Shown here: piece after piece, positions 48,896 through 57,754 of the stretch
Position numbering within the stretch: the stretch's first letter is position 1
How the letters are laid out: each line of letters starts with the position of its first letter
Assembly: GCF_043195095.1 (NCBI RefSeq)
Contig: NZ_JBAFWN010000008.1
Length of the DNA: 64,000 nucleotides
Origin: NCEH01 sp043195095
GTDB lineage: Bacteria; Pseudomonadota; Alphaproteobacteria; Rhizobiales; Xanthobacteraceae
Direction: 5' to 3' (one strand)
Translations under genes and position numbers: made by a program
The notes under the pieces: generated by a model
Told to the model about the DNA's origin: nothing
Seen by the model: only the letters and a program-made list of their open reading frames with translations
Database searches by the model: none

Positions 48896-50281
48896 ATGTA
48901 CGAACCCCGCAAGCTTTATGTGAAGTCCTTCGGCTGCCAGATGAACGTGTACGATTCCAATCGTATGGCCGACACGCTGGCGAACGAGGGCTATGTGGAG
49001 ACGAGCGATCCGGCCGAGGCCGATCTCGTCATCCTGAACACGTGCCACATCCGTGAGAAGGCGGCCGAGAAGGTCTATTCCGAACTGGGCCGGCTGCGCA
49101 AAGCCAAGGCCGAGGACGGGCGCGACACGCTTGTCGCCGTGGCCGGCTGCGTCGCCCAGGCGGAAGGCGCCGAGATCATGCGCCGCTCGCCCGTGGTGGA
49201 TCTGGTCGTGGGACCGCAGAGCTATCACCGCCTGCCTGAGCTGCTCGCTCAGGTGCGGGCCGGCGTGCGGGCCGTGGACACCGAATTTCCGGTCGAGGAC
49301 AAGTTCGACCATCTCCCCGCGCCCAGCGATGCCGCCACCCGCAAGCGCGGGCCGACCGCGTTCCTCACCGTTCAGGAAGGCTGCGACAAGTTCTGCACTT
49401 TCTGCGTGGTCCCCTATACCCGCGGCGCCGAGGTTTCTCGCCCGGTGGCGAAGATCCTGGCGGAGGCGGAGCGTCTCGCCGACCAGGGTGTGCGCGAATT
49501 GACCCTGATCGGTCAGAATGTGAACGCCTTCCACGGCCTCGGCCCGGATGGCGCGGTGTGGACCCTCGCGCGCCTCGTCTATGCGTTGGCCGAGATTCCG
49601 GGCATCGCGCGCCTGCGCTACACGACGAGCCACCCTCGCGACATGGGCGAAGATCTCATATCCGCCCATCGCGACCTGCCGGCGTTGATGCCCTATCTGC
49701 ATCTGCCGGTGCAATCGGGCTCGGATCGGGTGCTGGCGGCCATGAACCGCAAGCACGGCAAGGATGTGTTCCTCGATATCGTCGCCCGCATGCGCGCCGC
49801 GCGGCCGGACATGGCGCTCTCGACCGATTTCATCGTCGGCTTCCCTGGCGAAACCGATGCTGAGTTCGAGGAGACCATGGACCTGGTGCGCGAGGTTGGC
49901 TTTGCCGGCGCCTATTCCTTCAAATACAGCCCGCGCCCCGGCACGCCTGCCGCCGACTTGGACGCTCAGGTGCCCGAAGAGGTGAAGACCGAGCGCCTCG
50001 CGCGTCTCCAGCAGGCGCTGGAAGCTTCCAAGCGCGCCTTCGACCGTTCCTTGCTCGGCCGCACTTTGGACGTGCTGCTGGAGAAGCCGGGCCGGCAGGA
50101 GGGCCAGATGATCGGCCGCTCGCCCTATCTCCAGTCGGTGGTGGTGAATAACCCGCCGGCGGGTATCGGTGCGTTCGTCACCGTCACCATCACGGACGTG
50201 GGGCCGAACAGCCTCGCGGGCCGTGTCGTTGCTGTTTCCCCGTCCGCGCACGCACCCGCGTTCGCCGCCATGGAGGCTTGA
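48896..50281 (+). CDS. miaB: tRNA-2-methylthio-N6-dimethylallyladenosine synthase MiaB
   Basis: Radical-SAM methylthiotransferase for A37 of tRNAs reading UNN codons. The 461-residue protein has the N-terminal cluster cysteines in FGCQMN, NTCHIREKA and AGCVAQAEG, the radical-SAM motif EGCDKFCTFCVVPYTRG, LPVQSGSD, and a C-terminal TRAM domain. I use the ATG at 48896 (MYEPRKLYVKSFGCQ); an ATG at 48863 would add eleven residues. phoH overlaps or abuts its end. Confidence 0.96.
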   Translation: MYEPRKLYVKSFGCQMNVYDSNRMADTLANEGYVETSDPAEADLVILNTCHIREKAAEKVYSELGRLRKAKAEDGRDTLVAVAGCVAQAEGAEIMRRSPVVDLVVGPQSYHRLPELLAQVRAGVRAVDTEFPVEDKFDHLPAPSDAATRKRGPTAFLTVQEGCDKFCTFCVVPYTRGAEVSRPVAKILAEAERLADQGVRELTLIGQNVNAFHGLGPDGAVWTLARLVYALAEIPGIARLRYTTSHPRDMGEDLISAHRDLPALMPYLHLPVQSGSDRVLAAMNRKHGKDVFLDIVARMRAARPDMALSTDFIVGFPGETDAEFEETMDLVREVGFAGAYSFKYSPRPGTPAADLDAQVPEEVKTERLARLQQALEASKRAFDRSLLGRTLDVLLEKPGRQEGQMIGRSPYLQSVVVNNPPAGIGAFVTVTITDVGPNSLAGRVVAVSPSAHAPAFAAMEA

Positions 50282-50283
50282 GC

Positions 50284-51366
50284 TTGCGAAAGTCCGGCGC
50301 CGATAAAGACCGTCCTTCTCCTTCGGCGCAGGCCTCCGCGCGGGCGGCCATCAGCGATCCCTGGGCCATCAATGGCGAGGATACTCCGGCCCAGGTGGTT
50401 CTCGCCTTCGATGATAACCGCTTGGCGACCCTGTTGTTCGGCCATTACGGGCGCAACCTCGCCCTGATCGAGCGCAAGCTGGGCGTCAAGGCGGATTCGC
50501 GCGGCAACCACGTCAGCCTGGAAGGCGGGCGCGAGGGCTGCGAGCAGGCGCGCAAGGTGCTGGAGCATCTCTACGAAAGCCTAAAGCGCGGCCGGGAGAT
50601 CAGCGTCGGGGACGTTGAAGGCGCAATCCGCGAAGCGGTGGCCCAAGGCTCGCTGTTCGATTTCGACCCCGCCGAGGGCCAGGCCTTTGACGAGATCCAG
50701 CTGCGGCGGCGCCCGGTGCGGGCCCGCACGGCGGCGCAGGATGCCTATATCCGCGCCTTGAAGCGCAACACGCTGAACTTCGGCACCGGCCCGGCCGGCA
50801 CCGGCAAGACCTGGATCGCCGTCGCCTACGCCGTCCACCTGCTGGAGCGTCGCATGGTGGACCGGATCATCCTCTCGCGGCCGGCGGTGGAGGCAGGCGA
50901 ACGGCTCGGCTTTCTGCCCGGTGACATGAAGGAGAAAGTCGATCCCTATCTGCGCCCGATCTATGACGCGCTGTATGATCTGATGGACCGTGCCTTCGTG
51001 GAGCGGGCCTTGCAGACGGGCGAAATCGAAATTGCGCCACTCGCCTTCATGCGCGGGCGCACGCTCTCCAATGCGGCGGTGATACTGGACGAGGCGCAGA
51101 ACGCCACTTCCATGCAGATGAAGATGTTCCTTACCCGCCTGGGCGAGAATTCCCGCATGATTGTGACCGGCGACGCCAGCCAGACCGATCTGCCCATGGG
51201 CCAGACCTCGGGCCTCGCGGAGGCGGTGCGGCTGCTGGAGGGGATCGAGAGCGTCGGCATCACCCAGTTCAAGGCCGCCGACGTGGTGCGTCACGAATTG
51301 GTGGGCCGCATCGTCGGCGCCTATGAGGCCCATGAGGCGGCGCGCATTGCCGCGAAGGCGGGCTGA
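50284..51366 (+). CDS. phoH: PhoH-family ATPase (YbeZ-like)
   Basis: Cytoplasmic P-loop ATPase, thought to work with YbeY in RNA and ribosome maintenance. The 360-residue protein has an N-terminal KH-like part and the ATPase with GPAGTGKTWIAVAYAV, the SRPAVEAGERLGFLPGD segment, the VILDEAQNAT Walker B and VTGDASQTDLP. A TTG at 50284 has GGAGG seven bases upstream, in the end of miaB. The TTG at 50278 is too close to that site. ybeY follows with a one-base gap. Confidence 0.92.
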   Translation: MRKSGADKDRPSPSAQASARAAISDPWAINGEDTPAQVVLAFDDNRLATLLFGHYGRNLALIERKLGVKADSRGNHVSLEGGREGCEQARKVLEHLYESLKRGREISVGDVEGAIREAVAQGSLFDFDPAEGQAFDEIQLRRRPVRARTAAQDAYIRALKRNTLNFGTGPAGTGKTWIAVAYAVHLLERRMVDRIILSRPAVEAGERLGFLPGDMKEKVDPYLRPIYDALYDLMDRAFVERALQTGEIEIAPLAFMRGRTLSNAAVILDEAQNATSMQMKMFLTRLGENSRMIVTGDASQTDLPMGQTSGLAEAVRLLEGIESVGITQFKAADVVRHELVGRIVGAYEAHEAARIAAKAG

Positions 51367-51367
51367 G

Positions 51368-51886
51368 ATGGCGCGCGCCGCAGCCACCGCACCCGCGCCG
51401 GACCGGTTCGCCGTCGATATCCTGGTCGAGGACCCGCGTTGGGATGGCGTGCCGGATGCCGCGGCGCTCGCGGAACGGGCCGCCCAGGCGGCGCTTGCCG
51501 CTTGTGGAGATGCGTTCGAGCGTGCGGCCGAGATGAGCGTGACCTTGACGGACGACGCGCGCATCCGCGTGCTGAATCGGCAATGGCGCGAAAAGGACAA
51601 GGCGACCAACGTTTTGTCCTTCCCCGCCGCCGAAGTGCCGGAAGATGTCACGCCGGAGCCATTGGGCGATGTCATCGTGGCACTGGAGACGGTGCTCGCG
51701 GAGGCGCAGGCGGAAGACAAGCGCCCGCAGGATCATCTGGTGCATCTCGTCGTGCACGGCACGTTGCATCTGCTCGGCTTCGACCATGAGGACGACGCCG
51801 AGGCGGAAGAGATGGAAGAAATGGAGCGTGGCATCCTGGAGGGGCTCGGCATCTCCGACCCCTATGCGTTGCCCGCGGAAACTTGA
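51368..51886 (+). CDS. ybeY: endoribonuclease YbeY
   Basis: Metal-dependent RNase for 16S rRNA 3' maturation and ribosome quality control. The 172-residue protein has NVLSFP and the zinc site HGTLHLLGFDH. The ATG at 51368 begins one base after the phoH stop. Order miaB-phoH-ybeY-corC-lnt matches many proteobacteria. Confidence 0.96.
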   Translation: MARAAATAPAPDRFAVDILVEDPRWDGVPDAAALAERAAQAALAACGDAFERAAEMSVTLTDDARIRVLNRQWREKDKATNVLSFPAAEVPEDVTPEPLGDVIVALETVLAEAQAEDKRPQDHLVHLVVHGTLHLLGFDHEDDAEAEEMEEMERGILEGLGISDPYALPAET

Positions 51887-51907
51887 GGCCGACCCCAAAG
51901 GGAGACC

Positions 51908-52897
51908 ATGTCCAACATCGACCAGTCGAGCGACCCCGCCTCAGCGGAGCCGCAAAGTTTCATCGATCGATTGCGTGCCCTCCTCGGGACGTTCCGACCC
52001 CATGGCTCCTTGCGCACCGACCTTGTCGAGGTGCTTGAGGAGGCAGGCGGAAGCTCCGGGGAGGTGAGCGAGTTTTCGCCGTCCGAGCGCAAGATGCTGC
52101 GCAACATCCTCCACCTGAAGGAAGTCGGGATCGGCGACATCATGGTCCCGCGCTCGGAGATCGTGGCGATCCAGAAGGATGTGTCGCTCGGCGAACTGAT
52201 GGTGACTTTCGCCAATGCCGCCCATTCCCGGCTCGTGGTGTTCGATGACGATCTCGACGATCCGGTGGGCATGGTCCACATCCGTGACCTTCTCGCCTTC
52301 ATGACGGGTCCGCTGCCGGAAGGCGAGGAGGACCATCCCGTCAACAAGGAAATCGACTTGTCGAAGGTCGATCTGCGGCAATCCCTGACCGATGCCGGCC
52401 TTGTGCGGCGCCTGCTGTATGTGCCTCCGTCCATGCCGGCGGTGGATCTGCTGGTGTCCATGCAGGCCGCGCGCACCCATCTCGCGCTGGTGATCGACGA
52501 ATATGGCGGCACCGACGGCCTCGTTTCCATCGAGGACGTGGTGGAGGAGATCGTCGGCGAAATCGAGGATGAGCACGACGACGAGGCGGCGCTGATTCAG
52601 CGCCAAGCGGACGGCAGCTTCGTCACCGATGCGCGCACGCCCCTGGAAGACGTCCTAAACGTGCTGGGCGAGGATTTTGCTCCCGCCCATGTGGCGGAGG
52701 AGGTCGACACGCTCGGCGGGTTGATCGTGACCATTGCCGCGCGGGTGCCGGCCGTGGGCGAGATCATACCCCTGCCGGGCGGCCATAGCGTCGAGGTGCT
52801 CGACGCTGATCCGCGCCGGGTGAAAATGTTGCGGATTCTCCCGCCTGCGCAGGCGGCGAACGACGCGGCAGAGGCTTCGGACGGCGACCAGGCGTGA
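51908..52897 (+). CDS. CBS-domain CorC/HlyC-family protein (YbeX-like)
   Basis: The 329-residue protein has two CBS domains (about 78-205, starting VGIGDIMVPRSEIVAI) and a C-terminal CorC/HlyC FAD-PCMH-like domain (about 240-315). There is no membrane segment, unlike longer relatives. The family is linked to magnesium/cobalt efflux and, next to ybeY, to ribosome metabolism. The stop overlaps the GTG start of lnt. Confidence 0.9.
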   Translation: MSNIDQSSDPASAEPQSFIDRLRALLGTFRPHGSLRTDLVEVLEEAGGSSGEVSEFSPSERKMLRNILHLKEVGIGDIMVPRSEIVAIQKDVSLGELMVTFANAAHSRLVVFDDDLDDPVGMVHIRDLLAFMTGPLPEGEEDHPVNKEIDLSKVDLRQSLTDAGLVRRLLYVPPSMPAVDLLVSMQAARTHLALVIDEYGGTDGLVSIEDVVEEIVGEIEDEHDDEAALIQRQADGSFVTDARTPLEDVLNVLGEDFAPAHVAEEVDTLGGLIVTIAARVPAVGEIIPLPGGHSVEVLDADPRRVKMLRILPPAQAANDAAEASDGDQA

Positions 52898-54570
52898 CGC
52901 GCCGTGTTCTGACGCGCCTTTTCCCGGCGCGCTTTTTCCTGGCGCGCTTTTTCCTGGCGCTTGGCCTCATGGCCCACAGGGTGAGCGCGCTCGAGGGGTG
53001 GCGGCGGCTGGCGGCTGCCTTTGCCGCGGGCGCGTTCTCGGCCCTGTCGACCCCGCCATTCGGCCTTTGGCCGGTGTTGGGGCTGAGCTTTCCCGTCCTG
53101 GTGTTGCTGGTGGACGGCACACGGCGCGGCACGCGGCGCCCCTGGCGGGTCGCTGCCGCCATCGGCTGGTGGTTCGGCTTCGGCTATTTCCTCTGCTCCT
53201 TGTGGTGGATCGGCGCGGCGTTCCTGGTGGATGCGGATGTCTTCGCCTGGTTGCTGCCGGTGGCGGTGGTTTGCCTGCCGGCGGGGCTCGCCCTGTTTCC
53301 CGCCCTCGGCCTGCTGGCTGCCCGCCTGCTGTGGTCGCGCGGCGCGGCGCGGCTGTGTGCGCTCTGCGCCGGCCTTGGGGGCGCCGAATGGCTGCGCGGG
53401 CATGTGCTCACAGGCTTCCCCTGGAACACCTTTGGCTACGCGCTCGCGGAGAATCTGGCCCTGGCGCAGAGCACCGCGCTGATCGGCATCGGCGGGCTCA
53501 CGTTCCTGACGATCCTGCTGCTCTCGGCGCCGGTCCTTTTGGTTTCGGCGGCGGCCCGGCCACGCCATCTGGCCTTTCTCGCGATGGCGATGCTCACCCT
53601 CGGCGCGATGTATGCCGGTGGCGCGCTGCGGCTGGCGCGCACGCAGATCGGCTCCGTTCCGGGCGTCAATCTGCGCCTGATGCAACCGGCGCTGCCGCAG
53701 GACGAGAAATTCGCCTATGGCCGGCGCGAAGCCATCCTCGACGATTATCTGGCGTTGAGCGCCACACCGAGCGCGCGATATCCCGGCGGCCTCACGGATG
53801 TGAGCTTGCTGATCTGGCCGGAATCGGCCTTTCCCTTCCTCTATGAACGCGAGCCCTGGGCGGCGCGACGAATCAGCGAGAGCCTGCCGCGCAACCTGGT
53901 CCTGGTCACCGGCGCCGCGCGCTACGGCGCCCCGCCGCCGGGGCAGATCTCGCCTTACTTCAATTCCATCCGGGTGATCGCGGCGGATGGCACGGTGCTC
54001 CAGAGCGTGGACAAGGTGCATCTCGTCCCGTTCGGCGAATATCTCCCGTTCCAGGCGTTTCTGGAACGCATCGGCCTGGAGCAGCTGACCCGGGTGAGAG
54101 GCGGGTTTTCAGCCGGGGAAGCCTTGCAGGCATTGAACATTCCCGGCGCGCCTTTGGCCGCGCCGCTGATCTGTTACGAGGCGATCTTTTCCGGCGCCGT
54201 CATTCCGAAGGGGCCGCGCCCGCGCTTCCTGCTCAACGTCACCAATGATGCTTGGTTCGGCGAGACGCCGGGACCTCACCAGCATTTCCTGCAAGCCCGC
54301 ATCCGCGCGATTGAGGAAGGGTTGCCGCTGGTCCGGTCGGCAAATACCGGCATTTCGGCGATCGTTGATCCACTGGGACGGATTGTCGCATATTTGGGAT
54401 TGGACATCCGCGGTGTAGTGGACGGATACCTCCCGCAAGCGTTGGAGACTCCACCGCCCGCGGCGCGCGCCGGTGGTTCCATTGTCCTATCCATATTTCT
54501 TCTGGTTCTTATGTCTGCGTGGCTGGGTGCCGGAGGCTTGCGGATCCTGCAAGCTGCACGCAAAAGTTGA
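52894..54570 (+). CDS. lnt: apolipoprotein N-acyltransferase
   Basis: Adds the third acyl chain to lipoproteins in the inner membrane. The 558-residue protein has about seven membrane segments, then a nitrilase domain with catalytic Glu310 (WPESAFP), Lys374 (DKVHLVPFGEYLPF) and Cys427 (LICYEAIF), then a final membrane segment. The start is a GTG overlapping the upstream gene. A perfect 15-bp direct repeat (52926-52955) near the start duplicates the peptide ARFFL. Confidence 0.95.
   Translation: MTRRVLTRLFPARFFLARFFLALGLMAHRVSALEGWRRLAAAFAAGAFSALSTPPFGLWPVLGLSFPVLVLLVDGTRRGTRRPWRVAAAIGWWFGFGYFLCSLWWIGAAFLVDADVFAWLLPVAVVCLPAGLALFPALGLLAARLLWSRGAARLCALCAGLGGAEWLRGHVLTGFPWNTFGYALAENLALAQSTALIGIGGLTFLTILLLSAPVLLVSAAARPRHLAFLAMAMLTLGAMYAGGALRLARTQIGSVPGVNLRLMQPALPQDEKFAYGRREAILDDYLALSATPSARYPGGLTDVSLLIWPESAFPFLYEREPWAARRISESLPRNLVLVTGAARYGAPPPGQISPYFNSIRVIAADGTVLQSVDKVHLVPFGEYLPFQAFLERIGLEQLTRVRGGFSAGEALQALNIPGAPLAAPLICYEAIFSGAVIPKGPRPRFLLNVTNDAWFGETPGPHQHFLQARIRAIEEGLPLVRSANTGISAIVDPLGRIVAYLGLDIRGVVDGYLPQALETPPPAARAGGSIVLSIFLLVLMSAWLGAGGLRILQAARKS
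52926..52955 (+). repeat. 15-bp in-frame direct repeat in lnt
   Basis: GGCGCGCTTTTTCCT occurs twice back to back and encodes ARFFL-ARFFL in the first membrane segment. Confidence 0.9.
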
Positions 54571-54663
54571 TCGACGCGCTTCCCATGTATGCGTATCTTC
54601 GCGCCGTCAGGGCAGCCTTCGCGATGCGAAGTGTGACACATTTCCGATCCAGCCGGAGAGAAC

Positions 54664-55086
54664 ATGGCCAAGAAGGCGCCAAATCCTATTGATAAATACG
54701 TAGGTAGCCGTGTGCGTATGCGACGCATGATGGTGGGGATGAGTCAGGAGAAGCTTGGAGAGAGCCTCGGCATCACCTTCCAGCAGATCCAGAAGTACGA
54801 AAAAGGCACGAACCGAATCGGTGCCAGCCGGTTGCAGCAGATTTCTCTGGTGCTGAGCGTGCCCGTTGCCTTCTTCTTCGAAGGCGCACCGTCCCTGACC
54901 ACCGACTCCGAAGGTTTCGGAGAAGCGCACTCTCCCGCCTATGTCTCGGATTTCCTTGCGACATCCGACGGCCTCGTCCTGACCCGCAATTTCATGCGCA
55001 TCACCGATGCCAAGATCCGCCGACGCATCGTGGAACTGGTGACCGCGATCGCCGGCGAGGAGGAGGCCGCAGACCGCCCGGTCTGA
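54664..55086 (+). CDS. XRE-family helix-turn-helix regulator
   Basis: The 140-residue protein has an N-terminal Cro/C1-type helix-turn-helix (VGSRVRMRRMMVGMSQEKLGESLGITFQQIQKYEKGTNRIGASRLQQIS) and a C-terminal helical part. This small regulator is usually found just before metK in the order. Lower GC at its start (AT-rich around 54680-54710) suits promoter-proximal sequence. CGGAGAG precedes the ATG. Targets are not known. Confidence 0.9.
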   Translation: MAKKAPNPIDKYVGSRVRMRRMMVGMSQEKLGESLGITFQQIQKYEKGTNRIGASRLQQISLVLSVPVAFFFEGAPSLTTDSEGFGEAHSPAYVSDFLATSDGLVLTRNFMRITDAKIRRRIVELVTAIAGEEEAADRPV

Positions 55087-55098
55087 TGCCCTTGGGCT

Positions 55099-55131
55099 GC
55101 GAGCCGGTCTTGACCGGCTCGCGGGCCTTTG
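55099..55131 (+). terminator. hairpin between the HTH gene and metK
   Basis: GCGAGCCGGT, CTTG and ACCGGCTCGC form a perfect 10-bp stem with a 4-base loop, followed by GGGCCTTTG. The T-run is weak, so it may be a terminator of the HTH gene or an attenuating structure before metK. Confidence 0.6.
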
Positions 55132-55173
55132 ACACAAGGACCTCGAGCTCCGTCGGTGGGCGAGGGGAAGCAG

Positions 55174-56364
55174 ATGTCGCGTCAATCCTATTTGTTCACC
55201 AGTGAGTCCGTGTCCGAAGGTCATCCCGACAAGGTGTGCGACCGCATCTCGGACGAGGTGGTCGATACGTTCTTCCGTGTGTCGGAAGAGCAGGGCTTCG
55301 ATCCTTCCCAGGTGCGCGTGGCGGCTGAGACGCTCGCGACCACCAATAAGGTCGTGATCGCCGGCGAGACCCGCGGCCCCTCGACCATCACCAAGGACCT
55401 GATCGCGCACAAGGCCCGCCTGGCCATCAAGGACATCGGCTACGAGCAGGCCGGCTTCCACTGGGAGAATGCGGATATCGAAGTGGTGCTGCATGCGCAG
55501 TCCGCCGACATCGCCCAGGGCGTCGACATCGACGGCAACAAGGACGAGGGCGCGGGCGACCAGGGCATCATGTTCGGCTATGCCGTGCGCGAGACGCCCG
55601 AGCTGATGCCGGCCCCCATCTTCTACGCCCATAAGATCCTGAAAACGCTCTCGGAAGCCCGCCGCTCCGGCGAGACCCGCGCCCTCGGCCCGGACGCCAA
55701 GAGCCAGGTGACCGTGCAATATGAGAACGGCAAGCCGGTCGGCGTGACGCAGATCGTGCTCTCCACCCAGCATCTGGACGAGCACCTCACCTCCCACGAC
55801 GTGCGCTCGCTGGTTGAGCCCTACATCACCAAGGCCTTGCCGGAAGGCTGGATTTCCCCCGAGACGGTGTGGCACGTGAACCCCACGGGCAAGTTCGTGA
55901 TCGGCGGGCCCGATGGCGATTGCGGCCTGACCGGGCGCAAGATCATCGTGGACACCTACGGCGGCGCGGCGCCCCATGGCGGCGGCGCATTCTCCGGCAA
56001 GGATCCGACCAAGGTGGACCGCTCCGCCGCCTATGCCGCGCGCTATCTGGCGAAGAATGTGGTTGCTGCCGGCCTTGCCGACCGCGCGACCATCCAGCTC
56101 GCCTATGCCATCGGCGTGTCCGACCCGCTGGCGGTCTATGTCGACCTGCACGGCACCGGCCAGGTGGAAGAAGCCAAGCTGGAGAAGATCTTGCGCGAGG
56201 TGGTGAACCTGCGCCCGCGCGGCATTCGCGAGCATCTCGGGCTCAACAAGCCGATCTATGCCCGCACCTCCGCCTATGGCCATTTCGGCCGGACGCCGGA
56301 TGCGGATGGCGGCTTCTCCTGGGAGCGGACGGACCTTGTGGATGCGCTGAAATCCGCGCTCTGA
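55174..56364 (+). CDS. metK: S-adenosylmethionine synthetase
   Basis: Makes SAM from methionine and ATP. The 396-residue protein has FTSESVSEGHPDKVCD, the GAGDQGIMFGYA motif and GGGAFSGKDPTKVDRSAAYAARY. The ATG at 55174 is preceded by GAGGGGAA. No known SAM riboswitch was recognised in the 87 bases upstream. A parS-like site begins right at its stop codon. Confidence 0.97.
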   Translation: MSRQSYLFTSESVSEGHPDKVCDRISDEVVDTFFRVSEEQGFDPSQVRVAAETLATTNKVVIAGETRGPSTITKDLIAHKARLAIKDIGYEQAGFHWENADIEVVLHAQSADIAQGVDIDGNKDEGAGDQGIMFGYAVRETPELMPAPIFYAHKILKTLSEARRSGETRALGPDAKSQVTVQYENGKPVGVTQIVLSTQHLDEHLTSHDVRSLVEPYITKALPEGWISPETVWHVNPTGKFVIGGPDGDCGLTGRKIIVDTYGGAAPHGGGAFSGKDPTKVDRSAAYAARYLAKNVVAAGLADRATIQLAYAIGVSDPLAVYVDLHGTGQVEEAKLEKILREVVNLRPRGIREHLGLNKPIYARTSAYGHFGRTPDADGGFSWERTDLVDALKSAL

Positions 56365-56380
56365 GGTTTCACGTGAAACA
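56365..56380. promoter_or_regulatory. parS-like site after metK
   Basis: GGTTTCACGTGAAACA differs from parS by one base (T to G at position 1) and is followed by TTTT as at other sites. It lies about 52 kb from the rsmG copy. ParB binding is likely but probably weaker. Confidence 0.7.
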
Positions 56381-56387
56381 TTTTCGG

Positions 56388-56430
56388 TCGGCAGGCGGGG
56401 AGCCTTTCCCGCCTGCCGAACGCGTTTTTT
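56388..56430 (+). terminator. rho-independent terminator after metK
   Basis: TCGGCAGGCGGG and CCCGCCTGCCGA form a perfect 12-bp stem around an 8-base loop, followed by ACGCGTTTTTT. Confidence 0.9.
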
Positions 56431-56559
56431 CGGCACGTTTCGGCACATCTCCGTAAGGCTTTCGGGGCTTCTCCGCGTCCTTTCGCCGAATGTTTTTTCC
56501 CGAACTTCGGCGGGGCGGTAAAATCCTGCTGCGTGCCGCCGGTTTCAGAACGAAGACCC

Positions 56560-57255
56560 ATGATTGCCGATTATGACGAGAAGGGCGCCTTCTACGGGCG
56601 GCGGGTGGGCAAGCCGCTGCGGCCCAACCAGGCGGCGGCCCTGCGCGATGTTCTTCCGCGCTATCTGATCGACCTCGACACCATCGCCCCCGATATGTCC
56701 CTGCGCGATCTGTTCGCGAGCGCGGTGGATGAGGTGCGCCTGGAGATCGGCTTCGGCGGCGGCGAGCATCTGCTGGCCCGGGCGGCCGAGGCACCGCGCA
56801 CCGGCTTCATCGGCGTGGAGCCCTTTCTCAACGGCATGGTGAAGGCGGTGACGGCGCTGGAGGCGGTGCCGCGCGAGAATGTGCGCCTGTTCGACCGCGA
56901 CGCGGCGCTGCTGCTGGCGCGCCTGCCGGAAGGATCGCTCGCCGGCGCGAGCCTGCTCTATCCCGACCCCTGGCCCAAGCGCCGCCACTGGAAGCGCCGC
57001 TTCGTGCGCGCCGACAATCTGGACCTGCTGGCCCGCGCCATCGCGCCGGGCGGCACATTCCGCTTCGCCAGCGACGTGCCGGATTATGTGGACTGGACCC
57101 TGCGCGAGATCCGCGCCCACGGCGCCTTCACCTGGCCCGCCCGCACGGCGGACGATTGGCGCCTGCCCTATGCCGGCTGGCCCGGCACCCGCTATGAGGC
57201 CAAGGCCCTGCGGGAAGGACGGGTGCCGACGTATCTGGCGTTTATGCGGGGGTGA
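56560..57255 (+). CDS. trmB: tRNA (guanine(46)-N7)-methyltransferase
   Basis: SAM-dependent methylation of G46 in tRNAs. The 231-residue protein has YGRRVGKPLRPNQ, the SAM loop LEIGFGGGEHLL, LYPDPWPKRRHWKRRF and the C-terminal GTRYEAKALREGR. I use the ATG at 56560; a GTG at 56533 would add nine residues. In this order rimP normally follows directly; here a 3-kb island intervenes, and a decayed copy of the trmB 3' end lies at 58334-58450. Confidence 0.94.
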   Translation: MIADYDEKGAFYGRRVGKPLRPNQAAALRDVLPRYLIDLDTIAPDMSLRDLFASAVDEVRLEIGFGGGEHLLARAAEAPRTGFIGVEPFLNGMVKAVTALEAVPRENVRLFDRDAALLLARLPEGSLAGASLLYPDPWPKRRHWKRRFVRADNLDLLARAIAPGGTFRFASDVPDYVDWTLREIRAHGAFTWPARTADDWRLPYAGWPGTRYEAKALREGRVPTYLAFMRG

Positions 57256-57334
57256 GGGGGCGCTAGGCCGGATCGAGAGTCAGCGGCACGGTGCCGCGTG
57301 GAGGCGTCGTCGGGTGCGCGCGATTGTCTTTCCT

Positions 57335-57450
57335 TCACCGGTCGTCATGGCCGGGCTTGCCCCGGCCATCCACGTCGGGCCGCCCGCGCAGGCCTTGAAG
57401 AGCCGGTGCCAGCGGTGCCGCGTGGATGCACGGGACAAGCCCGTGCATGA
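57335..57450 (+). repeat. interspersed repeat, copy 2
   Basis: Matches copy 1 (1026-1146) closely, from CGGTCGTCATGGC through GGTGCCGCGTGGATGC to GCCCGTGCATG. It lies at the left edge of the accessory island, 80 bases after trmB. Confidence 0.8.
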
Positions 57451-57512
57451 CGATCTCTCCTGAACAGCGTCCAGCCATGATCGATCGGCGCCGAGGGCGC
57501 ATTGATCTTCGC

Positions 57513-57527
57513 CTTAGGTGATCTAAG
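57513..57527. promoter_or_regulatory. candidate operator dyad before the small island gene
   Basis: CTTAG-N5-CTAAG is a perfect dyad 48-62 bases before the ATG of the small gene, a likely place for autoregulation of a toxin-antitoxin-like pair. This is inference from position and symmetry. Confidence 0.35.
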
Positions 57528-57574
57528 CTGCACCAGGGCGCGCGGGAGTGTCGTGCACCCTCCGAGCGTCGCCC

Positions 57575-57754
57575 ATGACCGAGCAAGACCTCGAAGACTT
57601 CCTCGCCGCCGTTGCGCGGGTGCGGGCCGAGCATGCCGCAACCCCGGAAAAAGCGCGCGCGTTCCTCATGAAGGAAGGCGTCGTGGATAAGGACGGGGAG
57701 CTGACCGGCCATTATGCGCGGAAGAACCGGTTCCGTCGCAAGAGCGCCGCCTGA
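57575..57754 (+). CDS. small hypothetical protein, possible antitoxin-like partner
   Basis: The 59-residue product (MTEQDLEDFLAAVARVRAEH, then PEKARAFLMKEGVVDKDGELTGHYA) has an amphipathic helix and a short C-terminal region; similar small proteins with an ARAFL...G-L pattern occur in related genomes, to my memory. Its stop TGA is directly followed by the GTG where the ADP-ribosyltransferase-like pseudogene would have started, so the two formed one operon. An antitoxin or immunity role is a guess from this pairing. Confidence 0.55.
   Translation: MTEQDLEDFLAAVARVRAEHAATPEKARAFLMKEGVVDKDGELTGHYARKNRFRRKSAA

Noticed and set aside
55087..55173. SAM-responsive riboswitch before metK
   Set aside because: The gap is only 87 bases, dominated by one simple hairpin. 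I could not fit the known SAM-II or SAM/SAH consensus.
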